DNA from: Melastoma dodecandrum
Lineage: Eukaryota; Streptophyta; Magnoliopsida; Myrtales; Melastomataceae
Assembly (NCBI GenBank): GCA_029817715.1
Contig: JARUPY010000190.1
Span: forward strand, 4,526,001-4,590,000
Direction: 5' to 3'
Length of the DNA stretch: 64,000 bases
The position numbers and the translations under genes are program-made. Each line of letters begins with the position of its first letter. Position 1 is the first letter of the stretch. Below, in pieces: positions 1 to 11,091 of the stretch. Under the pieces are notes generated by a model. That model ran no database searches, was not told where the DNA came from, and was given only the letters and a program-made list of their open reading frames with translations.

Positions 1-1006
1 ATGATCCAAACCATGTACATCAGGCGAAAGACTGCCGGGCATGCATAAAACCTTCTCATCAATCATGGCTGCCACAGGCAATCAGTTAAAGCAATCAGTG
101 AAGATCTTCCACAATCGCACATTGAACCTCCTTTTACATTCATCATAGAATCCACATATCCGATTAATGGAAGCACATTCATGGTTCCCTCTCAGGAGGA
201 AGAAGTTCTCGGGGTACTTAATCTTGTACACAATGAGCAAACATATTGTCTCCAGGCTCTACTTCCCACAATCAAACACAGTCCCCCAAGAACAAGTAAT
301 TTGCATAGGGAGGCAATCCGCCATGCTCAAAAAGCCTCAACAGGTCAGGATACTGTCTATAAATACCACCTGGGATTCAAACAAAGATCTTCCATATCAC
401 AGATAAACCCACATATCTCGTAACAGGGACACCGAAGCAGCAATGCATACCGAATCCAGAACACAAGAAACATGTGCAGTTCAAAAACTGTCTGATCTCT
501 CATTTTACATGACTCCATCCAGTAATCTAAGAAGAGGCTTCCGACACCACGAAATCACGATTACAGCCAGGGGTACCAAGGCCTATACCGGAAAGAAAAA
601 CCTCCAGTAGACTCCAGTGATGGTATCAGAGCACAAACAAGGACCAAGTATAAAAACGCAATGAGCTTGCCTCTTGAACAGATAATCGTGCCAGACTTCC
701 AGGTTAAACAGAGCACATCATCGGAGCAGACAAGAATAATTGCCACACCCAAATCACAATAGAACCCTAAGAGATTGGAGTCTTCGTCAACCCAATTTCA
801 CAAAAAGACAAAACAAAGCACGCCTCAATTCATTACAACGACACCAACATCGACATATATGTCTTATTTCCAAATATCAATAAAAACAATAATATGAACG
901 GGAATAATTACGAGATATGATTGAGAGATGCGGAGATGGTGACTAGAGAACAAGAAACAAGAGATCAGAAGAGCGGACGTGTTTGGTCATTTTTTGTACA
1001 GCCAAA
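1..1006. other. non-coding stretch downstream of the AHL gene
   Basis: I see no convincing gene here. The short open frames on both strands match no family I know. It lies 3' of the minus-strand AHL gene and may hold its 3'UTR or further 3' exons, because the last AHL exon is the least certain one. Confidence 0.4.
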
Positions 1007-2815
1007 TTACGGCTTCTTCTTCTCGGAAGGGAATGATTCACTCCTGCAGCATCCCTCCTCGTCAAAAATATATTAACTCTTCTCCCAGAAGGCTGCACAC
1101 CCGCCCGCCCCACGCTACTAGCTAAAATGACGGGTCCGGTTCACAATTCGTGTGGCTCAGTGTCAATCTTCTAGCCACAAGTTCGCCACATGTCATCTCG
1201 GATGAACAAAGAACAGCTCTCCATAAACAGAGGAGGAAGGAGGCGGTGTCCTGCTCGGCTCGGTGTCGGTTATAGCGGTCGTATCATCCTTCTTCGCGTC
1301 ATGGATGAATGACCCGATAATTACCTGCTTTGTTTAGATGCGTGCTGTGAAAAGCAATGGTCTCCAAGGGAAATGTCGAAGAATTTGGCGACGAAAGGAG
1401 TACCTGAACAGGGCTAGCCGCCATCAAGGGCCCACCGACGCCACCTCCGATTATTTGACCGTCTGGACTTGATAAGCAGATGCTCAGTCTACTGGTCGTA
1501 CCACCGAGATTCGTTCGGAGGAAAGATCCAGATAGCGTGATGATCTCAAATAGACCCTGCCCGCAGGATTTACAGGAGAGAAGCATCAGCGACAGAAGAA
1601 ATTATCAGGCAACTAAATATGTGGTGCTGCTGCACTCAATGAGGCCGAAAGAATAACGTATCCTTTTTTACCCCGTAGGTGATTGTGCCTCCCGTCGTTG
1701 CTGGCTGCTGCAGAGACACGGTAGATAAAGAACCAGATGCCGAAAGAATGCATGTCTCACGCTTACTCTGCTGGGTAAATTCCATGACTCTCTGGGCAAC
1801 ATCCTAATGCAGATAAATTATCGAGAACAGATGATAGTCAAGCGATGATCTCAACCCACAAGCAAACTGAATGCAACAAAAGAATGAAACCACATCACAG
1901 TGTAATGTCCGAGCTAAACCATGACTCCAATGCAGATGAACTTGAAGACATTAAAGGTAAGGAAATCTCCGACGCACTGAACACTCTCAAACCAGCCCAA
2001 CAACAGACAAGGAACCTCATTTCGAATCTGACGACCGAAACTATAGCATTTGCGTATTTCTGATCATTAAAAACACGAAAAAGATGAGTTTCTGAGACAG
2101 GATTATCGTACATCACCAGCAGCTACATAGATGACATGAGGGACGAAACCACGTCCAGCATCAACTGCAGAAAACAGTAGATCCATGAACAACCAACATT
2201 CACAAAATCATCACATGCATTTTAGCTCCACTACTTTCAACTGAAGGCCCCACAAAAAACCCACCTCCGATGACAACACCACTCTGAACTAAAAAAGAAA
2301 ACAAAGGAGAATCCAAGCAAACACTGCCAACATTTAGAATGACAGAAAGACTCGATCTTGACCCCCTCTACGCAAAACCCACCTGAATAACTCAACTGGG
2401 CCATCGACATCCCGGGAAAATAACTCCTCCTCCCATCGCCACCCCCATCGTCACTATTCCCAACAACACTCTCTCTCCTCAGCTGACGGAGCAGGGACTC
2501 CTCCTCCCCCTCCATCAAACCGGGAGACGCCGTGGCCCCAGCCTTCCTCGCTGCGAGTGCCATTTCCGGCGTCCCGTACTTCCTAGGCCTGCCCCTCTTC
2601 CTGGCTGGAATTGCTGAAGGGGCAGGGGCAGGGGCGGGGGCGGGGGCGGCTGTGGGGGAAGCCATTTGGGCCGGCGAGGAGAAGAGGAGGCGGTTCCCTC
2701 CTCCGCCGCCTCCGCCGTCGGGGGGAGGGGAGGGGAGGTCGTTGGGGTGGATGAGGTAAGGCGGTTGGTTGCTGACGTGGCCGTGGCGGAGGAGGTCGTT
2801 GAGGTTCGGTTCCAT
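1007..2815 (-). CDS. AHL: AT-hook motif nuclear-localized (AHL) protein
   Basis: Proposed exons: 2815-2383, 2164-2112, 1803-1672, 1556-1404, 1057-1007, about 273 residues. A Pro/Gly/Ala-rich N-terminus is followed by one AT-hook, RKRGRPRKYG, near residues 72-81. A PPC/DUF296 domain follows from about residue 150; visible signatures are PHVI, CILSASG, FEIITLSGSF, GGGVGG and AASPVQ. AHL proteins bind the minor groove of AT-rich DNA through the hook and multimerise through the PPC domain in the nucleus. The PPC domain is spread over exons 2-4 with phase-matched GT-AG junctions. The ATG at 2815 is the first in frame and starts MEPNLND. The last exon, ending SEKKKP, is tentative because its acceptor is weak and the usual VIVGSF strand is replaced. 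The hook, core and exon phases make the family firm. The short C-terminus may be real or a missed exon. Confidence 0.8.
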
Positions 2816-3197
2816 CTCGGACAAAACAAACGAGAAAAAACCTGAGGAAAGATTTTTCCCTTTTTCCTGATTTTTTATTATTTTATTGTCACTAATTGTT
2901 TTTCCATTTTTTTTAATTATTTTTTATTAAATATAGTATCTCTTGGTGCGAGGACCGTCGAATAGTATTCGAAAGTGTAGGGACCGTATTTTGAAATTAT
3001 GAAAGATTGTCACTCCCTCTTCCGACCGTTTCATTCGATCTGGTTTGGTTCTTCTCTGTAAGAAAAAGCAAGCCAGCGGTTGTAACTCCCGGTTTGGACA
3101 TAAGGAAATGCCTCTCCAGATGGAATGCTGCCGTCCATCCTATGACGGCGACCTCGGCTTGCTCAAACTAGTGATGCGGAGTGATAACGACACCATC
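2816..3197. promoter_or_regulatory. shared upstream region of the AHL and L18a-like genes
   Basis: The 382 bp between two divergently transcribed coding regions. It is AT-rich around 2860-2935 and must hold both 5'UTRs and proximal promoters. No clear TATA box was assigned. Confidence 0.4.
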
Positions 3198-3824
3198 ATG
3201 GGATCGAAGCCCCGCGGTCTGCAGGAAGGGTGTGACGGAAGGAACCGGGTAGATGATGTTAATGGGAAGTTTTTCCTGTTGGATCCAGGAGAAGGAGAAT
3301 CAGGCATCATGGGACTGTATGACAAGCCCCTTCCGTGGTTCGGCTGCGGAGTCGGTTGGTTCTCGTGAGTGATCTCTCGCTTCGTTATGTGATGGGATCG
3401 AATTTGGTCAGCGTTTGCTTGTCCTCTGCGATGAAAGATTGATCGGAATTTGTAACCGTGGGCGATGGCGGTTTTAACGGCTTGACAGGTTCATTGTGGG
3501 GTTTATCTGCCCGCCGTTCTGGTACTATGCTACGGTTCTCTACTTTGGGAATTATCGCCACCCTAGGGATCCTCGGGAGAGGGACGGGCTTGCAGCATCA
3601 GCGATCGCCGTAAGTTTCCAAACTCTTCTTTCACTGTGTTTCAACGCAGCATCAGCAATCGCCGTAAGTTTCCAAACTCTTCTTTCACTGTGTTTCAACG
3701 CTGTATCATGTGGTGTGGATATTGACACTAACTTGGAAATTCCACGCAGGCCTTGATCTCCACGGTCATCATTCTGGTGTCGTTGGTTGCCGTGCTCGTG
3801 CCTCACGCATCGCGGTCACACTAA
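3198..3824 (+). CDS. 60S ribosomal protein L18a-like membrane protein
   Basis: Exons 3198-3364, 3489-3609 and 3750-3824 give about 120 residues. The family signature is clear: NGKFFLLDPGE, then DKPLPWFGCGVGWFS, a hydrophobic segment containing PPFWYYATVLYFGNY, the RDPRERDGLAASAIA stretch, and a second hydrophobic segment near the C-terminus. Despite the name these are small plant proteins with two predicted membrane helices, distinct from the true ribosomal L18a; their function is poorly known. The start is uncertain. The ATG at 3198 has A at -3 and G at +4, but in-frame ATGs at 3108 and 3120 would add about 26-30 residues. The donor after exon 2 lies in a 54-bp tandem duplication, so a second in-frame donor exists at 3664; using it would insert 18 residues. 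Confidence 0.8.
3592..3699 (+). repeat. 54-bp tandem duplication carrying a splice donor
   Basis: Two copies, 3592-3645 and 3646-3699, differ at one base (gcg versus gca). Each holds the exon end AASAIA and a GTAAGT donor, at 3610 and 3664. The unit is 18 codons long, so both donors leave the reading frame in phase. The second copy also creates a possible acceptor, ACGCAG, at its start. Confidence 0.95.
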
Positions 3825-4200
3825 CCATTCCTACCTAGTTTCGATCTTGAATACATAGAGGTGATATAGATGCATATTTCTGTACATTGACTCGAACTGA
3901 AGCATCACGCTGTTCCACTCTTCTGCAATTTCACGTCGTAAAATGCAAGCACATAGATCAACACATTCTCGGGCAACCATCGTACAAACAAGCAAACCAC
4001 CTGATGATCGTCAAAACATGATGGTCGCGGTAGGCATTAAGCATACTAAAACATAGTTCCACGGACTGGACTCCGGCCGTGGAAACAGTCTAAAAGCTAC
4101 ACCGGTGCACTTCCTCGACCCAAAACGAAGGGACCCTTGCCCCGACCAAACTCCCACGAATGCTAAACATGGATGGATAATTCTACATTGACATTACACC

Positions 4201-5692
4201 TCAGTTGCCATCGTCTGCAGATTTCAAGTAAAGATTCTCCCCGCCATTGCTGCTTCCCTTGCCATTCCCTGTGCTACCACCACGTCCTCCTTCGGCAGAG
4301 CTCAAATTCCCCATCTCATGCTTGTTGCGGCCAAAATCCAGGAACCCACCCAAGCTGCTTCCAGAATGACTGGCCTCGGCTTGCAGTATGTTGATACCTC
4401 CGGAGGCCCCCCCACCTGCGCCCATGCTAAGCTGGCCGTGGAGCACAGCTGCCTGCTGTTCCATGGAGGCATACGGCTGTTGCGAGTAGAGCATCGAGGA
4501 TCGAGCCGCCATGAGGGACTGCTGCGTCATCTGCTGGGCTTGCTGCTGCTGCATGTAGTGTCCCGGCTGCATCATTCCACTGGTAGTAAACTGCGGACAA
4601 AAGACTCATGTTTAGATCCTTTAATCTAGATGGTTTCCGATAGAATTAGGGGAGCACCTGGGAATGCAACGCCGGCGGCTGAGGCTGAGAATCGGCGATG
4701 GCTGCCAGATACATGAGATTCCTTTGCAGCCTAGCTTGGTTTCTACAGCGACACGATATGAAAACGGACAGCGGATAAAGTCAGGCAGGCCCTTCCATCC
4801 AAACCAAATTTGGATGAAAACGACTTACGGGCGACTACCAAAGTTACATGGGGTGATTAATCGCATTCATGGATGCAATGCAACATAGTCTAAGGCAATC
4901 AAAACACGTACTCTGCGCATTCGTTCATCTTCCCGGAGTTCTGGCTCTCGACGATTTTCAGGATCAGCGACTTGTTCTCATCGAGATACTGCAAATATCC
5001 GAAGAAATTCCGGGAAGGCAACGTAAAGGGCATGTGAGGTTAGCTGCACCATTACAGTCCCATGAAACAGCATCATCGATTCCATTAATTTTCTCAAACC
5101 AGAAAACCCGAGTCACACAACAGAAGAAGAAGATGCCACGCCCAAACTGTTAAACTATATAATATAATCACTCCTCCCACAAGAGATCAAAAAAACGCCT
5201 GGAGAAAAGTTATCTGCAGACACTAAGAGAAGGGCTCGAATCTGAGGAAACAGGAGGATGTTTTGATTGGCCCCCACGACATTAGAATAAAAAGGGGCTT
5301 CTTCAAAAGGAGGAGGAGAAGTAGAACAGCAGGTAAAGAACACTTTTGCTTAAATAAAAAGAACGAATATGTAAGGGGTGTGGGTGTCAACAGGTAAAAG
5401 GGAGCCCATGCCATGAGCTACACAGCAGCACCCATCAAAGGCAAGCAGTTCTTCTTTACAGACAAGTCAAACCTACCCCCCCATCCACCCTAGTTATAGG
5501 GAGGGATGCCGAAAACGAAAATGGGAAAAGGGGAAACCCAAAAATGCAACAGCAGCAAGAGCAAGCAAGCAAGCAAAGACAGTCTCCGGAGGGAAGGAGG
5601 AAGACCTGTTGGATATGATCAGAGGTGACGTTGTTGGGGTAATAAGATGCCATCATGGGCTGCATCTGCATCAGGTGCTGCTGCTGCTGCAT
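4201..5692 (-). CDS. GIF1: GRF1-interacting factor (GIF / ANGUSTIFOLIA3 type)
   Basis: Exons 5692-5606, 4988-4912, 4742-4658 and 4590-4201 give 212 residues, close to Arabidopsis GIF1/AN3 at about 210. The N-terminal SNH/SSXT domain, roughly residues 15-75, shows YYPNNVTSDHIQQYLDENK, NECAENQARLQRNLMYLAAIADSQ. A Gln/Met-rich middle (MQQQQAQQMTQQ) and a Gly/Ser-rich tail follow. GIFs are transcription coactivators that bind the QLQ domain of growth-regulating factors and recruit SWI/SNF remodellers to promote cell proliferation in leaves and flowers. The ATG at 5692 opens the conserved MQQQQHLMQMQPMM. All three introns are GT-AG and phases agree. A Copia LTR lies about 190 bp upstream in the same orientation. 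GIF2 or GIF3 is the alternative within the family. Confidence 0.92.
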
Positions 5693-5708
5693 CCCCCCCC
5701 TCCCCCCC
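5693..5708 (-). promoter_or_regulatory. G-run directly before the GIF start codon
   Basis: On the minus strand seven G, one A and eight G run straight into the ATG. The tract lies in the 5'UTR and could fold as a G-quadruplex or affect scanning; this is inference. Run lengths may be affected by sequencing accuracy. Confidence 0.6.
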
Positions 5709-5881
5709 GGCTACTTAAATATATGTGTGCGTTTTGTATACGTGAATTATATGTGTATTTTTATATATGTATACGCTAAGGGGGATGACAATGGCTATGA
5801 CCATGACTGTGACTGGGATGATCCCACAGTCTTCCCTCTCTCTTCACAGAAGCCGGGAGCATTTGTTCTCTCTTCCTAGAA

Positions 5882-6175
5882 CGAAGAACTTCACACGCAG
5901 CCAATGATTGAGAACAGGACAGGACGATGAAGAAGAAGAAAAAGAAGATGAGGGAAAGAGAATTCTGTTTTGATTAACCAACACAGCAGCACACAGTACA
6001 GATACTGTATATAGCAGCACATCAAGCGTAACAAATAGCCTTGTAATTATAACCAAAACCTCTGTACTTCTCCTTATTACAATTTATGTCACTCTCTTTA
6101 CTTTGTTAATATCTACTAGGGCCTGATGGCTTGTTGGGCTGCACCTTGGACTCCTAGTCCATTAATAATCCAACA
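5882..6175 (-). repeat. 3' LTR of Copia-1
   Basis: About 294 bp, clearly homologous to 11892-12238 (shared blocks around GAAGAACTTCACACGCAG and ATTAATAATCC). Relative to the other LTR it lacks about 50 bp and has many substitutions. A TATA-like CTATATAC on the minus strand near 6006-6014 could make it a promoter reading towards the GIF gene. Confidence 0.88.
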
Positions 6176-6189
6176 CTTCCCCGCAACTT

Positions 6190-6321
6190 GTACTACTCTT
6201 CTCTTACTACTCTATTGGTTCCATCTTCCCCACCTTGGTATCCAGTTCCCACTCTGTACTACTCTTCTCTTACTACTCTATTGGTTCCATCTTCCCCACC
6301 TTGGTATCCAGTTCCCATTCC
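6190..6321. repeat. 66-bp tandem duplication in Copia-1
   Basis: Two nearly identical copies, 6190-6255 and 6256-6321, beginning GTACTACTCTTCTC and ending CCAGTTCCCA. They sit between the 3' LTR and the nested TIR element. No coding role is seen. Confidence 0.9.
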
Positions 6322-6375
6322 TTCATTTTTCAAAACAAGACTAACTAGGGAACACTCCAACTCTTTCCCGCCAAG

Positions 6376-7367
6376 GTTGTCAAAATCGAGATCCTACGTA
6401 GGATCGGGTGGGGTCCGTAAGAACGTAACTCGCAGGATCGTAAGTGAAATTAGAAGAGTTTACAAAATTGTAATTTGAACATACAAAATTGTAATTTGAC
6501 ACTATATGTATGCGTAACAATTACATTACGAAAATTCAAATATATTGTTGTCAAAATATGACTCGTAATAAAGATTTGCTTTGATTTACGTCGATTTTAA
6601 CATAACTGTGCAAAATAAAAAAATTATTGATTATTTTAGTAAAAAATCCAGCAATGTTTTACATAAAAAATTACTAAAAAAATTGATATTAGTTTCAAAA
6701 ACTCATCATATAAAATTTATTTTATTTGAGATGAATTTTTGTATGAGTAAATTTACGCTGTTGAATAATTCCTTCTCATACTCTCTTTTTTTTAATAAAG
6801 TTTTACCTATACTAAATTTGTAGTCAAATATTTTACTTAACTATAGTGTTTCAGTAAAATAGATTTATAATAATAATAATAATAATAAAAGACTAAAATC
6901 ACCAGTGTGTTTCTTCTTGAGGATGCCAAGGAAGAGGGAGCGCAGGAGGGATTGGATTGAAGGGAGAAAGAGATGAAACAGGGAAATGGGTTTTGGTGAC
7001 GCGGAGACAACCTTGCTGAGGAGGAGGAGGGTCAGCGACGCGGAGGAGGCTCTTCTGCCACTTCAATTCACTTCACTCTAGGTTGACAAGTAATGAGGGG
7101 ACAAAGAGCTGATGGCATTTAGGGTTTGGTTAAAAAAATTGGGGGTGATTGAAGGGGAGGGAGAAGATTTGTGTTTGGATTAGGAAAACGAGCGTTGTCA
7201 TAAATGTAGAAAGTAGAATCGTAAAAAGATTTCGCTCCCACGATCCCACCTCCGATTTCACGATCCCACAACGATTTCACCGTGAAACGATTTTTATTTC
7301 TTTTTAACTCACTTCAACCCCTATACTCGTAAAATTGCACGAGTTTACGAGTAAACTCGCGATTTTA
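6376..7367. mobile_element. non-autonomous TIR element nested in Copia-1
   Basis: The ends are inverted: GGTTGTCAAAATCG on the left and CGATTTTAACAACTA on the right. Flanking TTCCCGCCA and TTCCCCGCA may be a worn 9-bp target duplication, which would suit a Mutator-like element; hAT (8 bp) is the alternative. The interior of nearly 1 kb is AT-rich and holds an AAT microsatellite near 6870 but no transposase. Sub-terminal GATCCTACG and GATCCCAC motifs recur near both ends. Confidence 0.65.
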
Positions 7368-9534
7368 ACAACTATGTTCCCCGCAACCTGATCTGTCTGT
7401 TCCATCGTCCTTTCCTTGATTAGCATTCCCAGCTCCTTGATCACTATCCAAAACACGCTGGCCAGGTTGCCTCGACACTGCTAGTTTAGCCCATGTAGTA
7501 AGAAACCGTTGAACTGATATGACCTTAATCAGTGAATCAGCCAACTGACCTTCAGATCCAACATGTAGAATCTTTAATGTCCCCGCTATTACCTTTTCCT
7601 TTACAAAGTGAAAATCAATCTCTATATGCTTAGTTCTGGTATGTAATACCGGATTAGCTGCAAGTTGAATGATACTCAAGTTATCGCAGAATAAGATTGG
7701 AGTTGAATATGATGTTTGCACCTGCAACTCTCTAAGCAAGCTTTGTAGCCACAGAATCTCAGCCACACCATCAGCAAGTCCACGGTACTCTGCTTCAGTG
7801 CTAGAATGTGATACTACTCGCGGTTTATGAGAGACCCAGGACACCAAATTCGAGCCAAGGAAAGTACAGTAACCACTTGTGCTCTTCCTATCATCTTGGC
7901 AGCCAGCCCAATCAGCATCAGTAAAACACAGGATATCCAATTTGCTCCCAGCGGTAATATTGATTCCATGATGCAGAGTCCCTTTTAGGTATCTCAGGAT
8001 ACGTTTTACAGCTTGAAAGTGGGTTGTTGTTGGGTGCTGCAGGAATTGACAAACTTTGTTTACTGCATAACAAATGTCAGGCCTTGTGTTTGTACAATAC
8101 TGCAACGCTCCAACCAGGCTGCGATAGATTGTTGGATCTGGTAATTCATCACCCTAATACGGTGTAGGAAATGGTTTACAATCACTCATGTCTGCTTTCT
8201 CCAGTAAATCTAATATATACTTTCCTTGACTGAGTATACCCGCTGTCTGATTTGTTACTTGAAAGCCAAGGAAGTAAGAGAAGTTTCCCATATCCTTTAA
8301 CGCAAATTCTGTATGCAACTTCTGAAGAAGATCTGGGATTCCATCAACATTAAAGCCAGTAACTATTATATCATCAACATAAATCAAAACGATTATAATT
8401 CATGCATTAGAATGTTGATAGAAGAGAGATGCGTCAGCCTTAGAGTTGATAAATCCCCACTGTTCCAAGCAACCACTTAACTTCATGTACCACGCTCGTG
8501 GGCTTTGTTTGAGGCCATATAGTGCTTTCTTCAAAAACACGCATGGGTGGAGTTAGCAACATCTTCAAAGCCTGGGGACTGATGCATATAAACTGTTTCA
8601 ACCAAATCTCCATTCAAAAAGGCCAATTATAAGTGACAGTCAGGGTCAGACCAGCTCGAAAAGTCTGGTGTTTAACTACTGGACTAAAGGTCTTAGTATA
8701 GTCCAAGTCAGGTGTTTGATGGAACCCCTTGGCAACTAGCCTGGCTTTGCATCGTTCAAGAGAGCCATCCGAGTTTACCTTCACTTTGAACACCGACTTA
8801 CACCCAATCACTTTATGACCTTGAACTACAGGAACTAGAAGCTAGCTATTATTCTGCAACAAAGCCTCAATCTCAGCTCTCATGGTAGAATTCCAGACAG
8901 GTGTTGTGAGGGCCTCAGTGAGAGACTTAGGTTCTGTAAGGAGGTTAAAGGTGGAGAGGGTTAGAGCAGCATAATAGGCTTTTGGTTTAAAAATTCCAGC
9001 TTTGGATTGAGTTATCATAGGGTGTAAGTTCCCAAGTGCTTTAGAAATGGAAGAATGGTACTCCTCTGTCTGTGATGGTTGTGTCGGCAATTGGTTAGTA
9101 CTGGAAACAGACTTAGTAGATAGGTCAGGTGTACACGAAGATGAACCTGGTATATGAGTGGACTCAGACAACAGATGAGCATCATGGGTAAGTGATGGAG
9201 GTGAAAAGGAAGGTTGTCTTGAGGAACTAGTATAAGGTATAGGATGTAGAACTACTGGAATGCTAGATGTGGCAACTGATGAGGGTGAAACACAGATCCC
9301 TGACTTCTTGAATGGGAAAGCATTCTCATCAAATAGAACATCCCTGGATATATAGATTTTCCCAGAAGAAGGATCCAGACATATATAACCTTTATGAGAA
9401 GCAGTTTGTCCAAACAGAACACAAGCAACAGATCGAGGTTCTAATTTGTGAACATTGTAGGGACGCAACAAAGGAAAGCATAAATAACCAAAAATTATAA
9501 GAGATTGATAATCTGGGACAGATTTTGTGAGCAT
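7368..9534 (-). pseudogene. Copia-1 reverse transcriptase and RNase H, broken
   Basis: Fragments of Copia RT/RNase H in several frames on the minus strand. From 8811 there is CKARLVAKGFHQTPDLDYTKTFSPVVK; from 8387 the catalytic MIYVDDIIV box followed by KDMGNFSYFLG; from 8105 RNase H with FTDADWAGCQDD, STSGYC, STEAEYR and CDNLS. The region 9534-8842 is the integrase-to-RT connector. In-frame stops and frameshifts separate the blocks, for example between 8842 and 8811 and between 8614 and 8387. No full RT can be made. Confidence 0.88.
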
Positions 9535-9554
9535 ATATATATTGGACTCTGGAA

Positions 9555-10163
9555 CTATAGGATTCTAGAAGGCAACAGCTTAATCAAGTGAACAGCTGCA
9601 TTAAACGCATACACCCAAAACTGCAGAGGTACTGCTGCATGAGTTAAAAGTGTGATACCAACTTCAACAACATTCCTATTTTTCCTCTCCACTCTACCGT
9701 TTTGCTGAGGTGTATAAAGACACGAGACTTGATGAGATATTCCATGTTTTAAAATATAAGAGTGAAGGGATCTAAATTCACCTCCCCAGTCAGACCTAAC
9801 AGTAGTGATATTAGACTTAAACTGATTCTGAACCAAAGCATGAAACTGAGTAAAAGCACGGAGAGCTTGTGATTTCTCTCGAAGGAAGTAAATCCAAGAA
9901 AATCTGGTGGCATTATCAATAAGCAACATGAAGTAACGATCGCCAATAATATATTGTATAGGTGATGGACCCCAGAGATCAGTGTGAATGAGTTGAAATG
10001 GTTCAGAAGCATGTGACAAAGATAAAGGAAAAGATAAACAATGATGCTTGCTTAAAGCACAAGTCTGACAAAACAGTAGTTCCCCTGAAGTTGTGATTCT
10101 ATACAAGTTCCTAGTACTTGAGATAAACTTGCAGAGTTGGGATGTTTTAATCGGAGATGCCAC
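9555..10163 (-). pseudogene. Copia-1 integrase core
   Basis: An open stretch of 202 codons with the rve integrase fold: zinc-binding CQTCALSKHH, then HTDLWGP (first catalytic Asp), RSDWGGEF (second Asp, the usual Asn replaced by Trp) and QQNGRVERKNR (catalytic Glu). In a live element it would join retrotransposon cDNA to the host chromosome. The triad is present, but the polyprotein is broken on both sides, so I treat it as a fossil. Confidence 0.85.
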
Positions 10164-10900
10164 TTGTTTTTATCTACAGTTTGTGTAGTGGAATAAGCAG
10201 CAGCTCTATCTGGTATGATATCTGCCTTGAGAGGTATTAAATGAAGCTGAGATGAGGATGGACCATATCTGATATGAGAGGTGATATTTTCACGTAGAAC
10301 TTGAGGTGGGAGTTCGTAAAGCCCCCGGTGCATCTGTCCCTTGAGAAGAACACGATTTGTTGTCTTGTCCTTAACAAAAGAGGAATTAGAGTGAAACTCA
10401 ACAATTACATCATTGTCTAGACAAAGTTTGGAGACACTTATCAAGTTTTGAGACAGATGAGGTGTGTGAAGAATATGGGACAGATGAAGTACAACCGACT
10501 CTGTAAAAAAAAGATCCGTCTCCAGTGTGGAGAATGTCCAATTGAGTGCCATTTCCAATAGTGAGAGAAGAAGTACCTTGATATGAAGTAAGGTTAGACA
10601 GGCTAGATATAGTGGGGGTGACATGGTGAGTCGCTGCAGAGTCGATGAGCCACTCTTCTGATGCAGGAATGCTCTGAGATACTGGGTGGTAGTAAGAGGT
10701 GAAGTATGGTTTTGCTGTGTGTAAGGGTGATAAGGATATGAATTGGTAAAGTGGGCCTGTGGTATATAGGTGGGGTTAGGAGAACCTGATGGAGGTGTAT
10801 AGGGAGAATTAGGAGCAAAAGAAGGTTGATAGGTGTAATTCATACGATGGTAACAAGCTACTGCAGTGTGGCCAATCTTGAAACAGATCTGGCCCCTTGG
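10164..10900 (-). pseudogene. Copia-1 zinc knuckle and protease region
   Basis: Near 10895-10855 a zinc knuckle remains as GQICFKIGHTAVAC, with the first Cys of CX2CX4HX4C replaced by Gly. A Copia protease signature WLIDSAATHH lies near 10655-10625 in a different frame, followed downstream by NLISVSKLC and a GAG_pre-integrase-like LKHPNSASLSQ. Frameshifts separate these parts. Confidence 0.8.
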
Positions 10901-11091
10901 TTTCGGCTTAAGAAAGGTCTGGATTGTGAAGATTGGCCTGGTGGACGACCAAGGATATTGGTGTGATCTGATATAGGAGATGAAGGTAGCCAGTGGTTTC
11001 TGGTTTGTGGGCGAAAGTTAGGTCGAGGGAAGGCAGGTATTTGAGGCTTCACAACACTAGAATCCATATGAGATAAGGAAGAGAGATGAAC

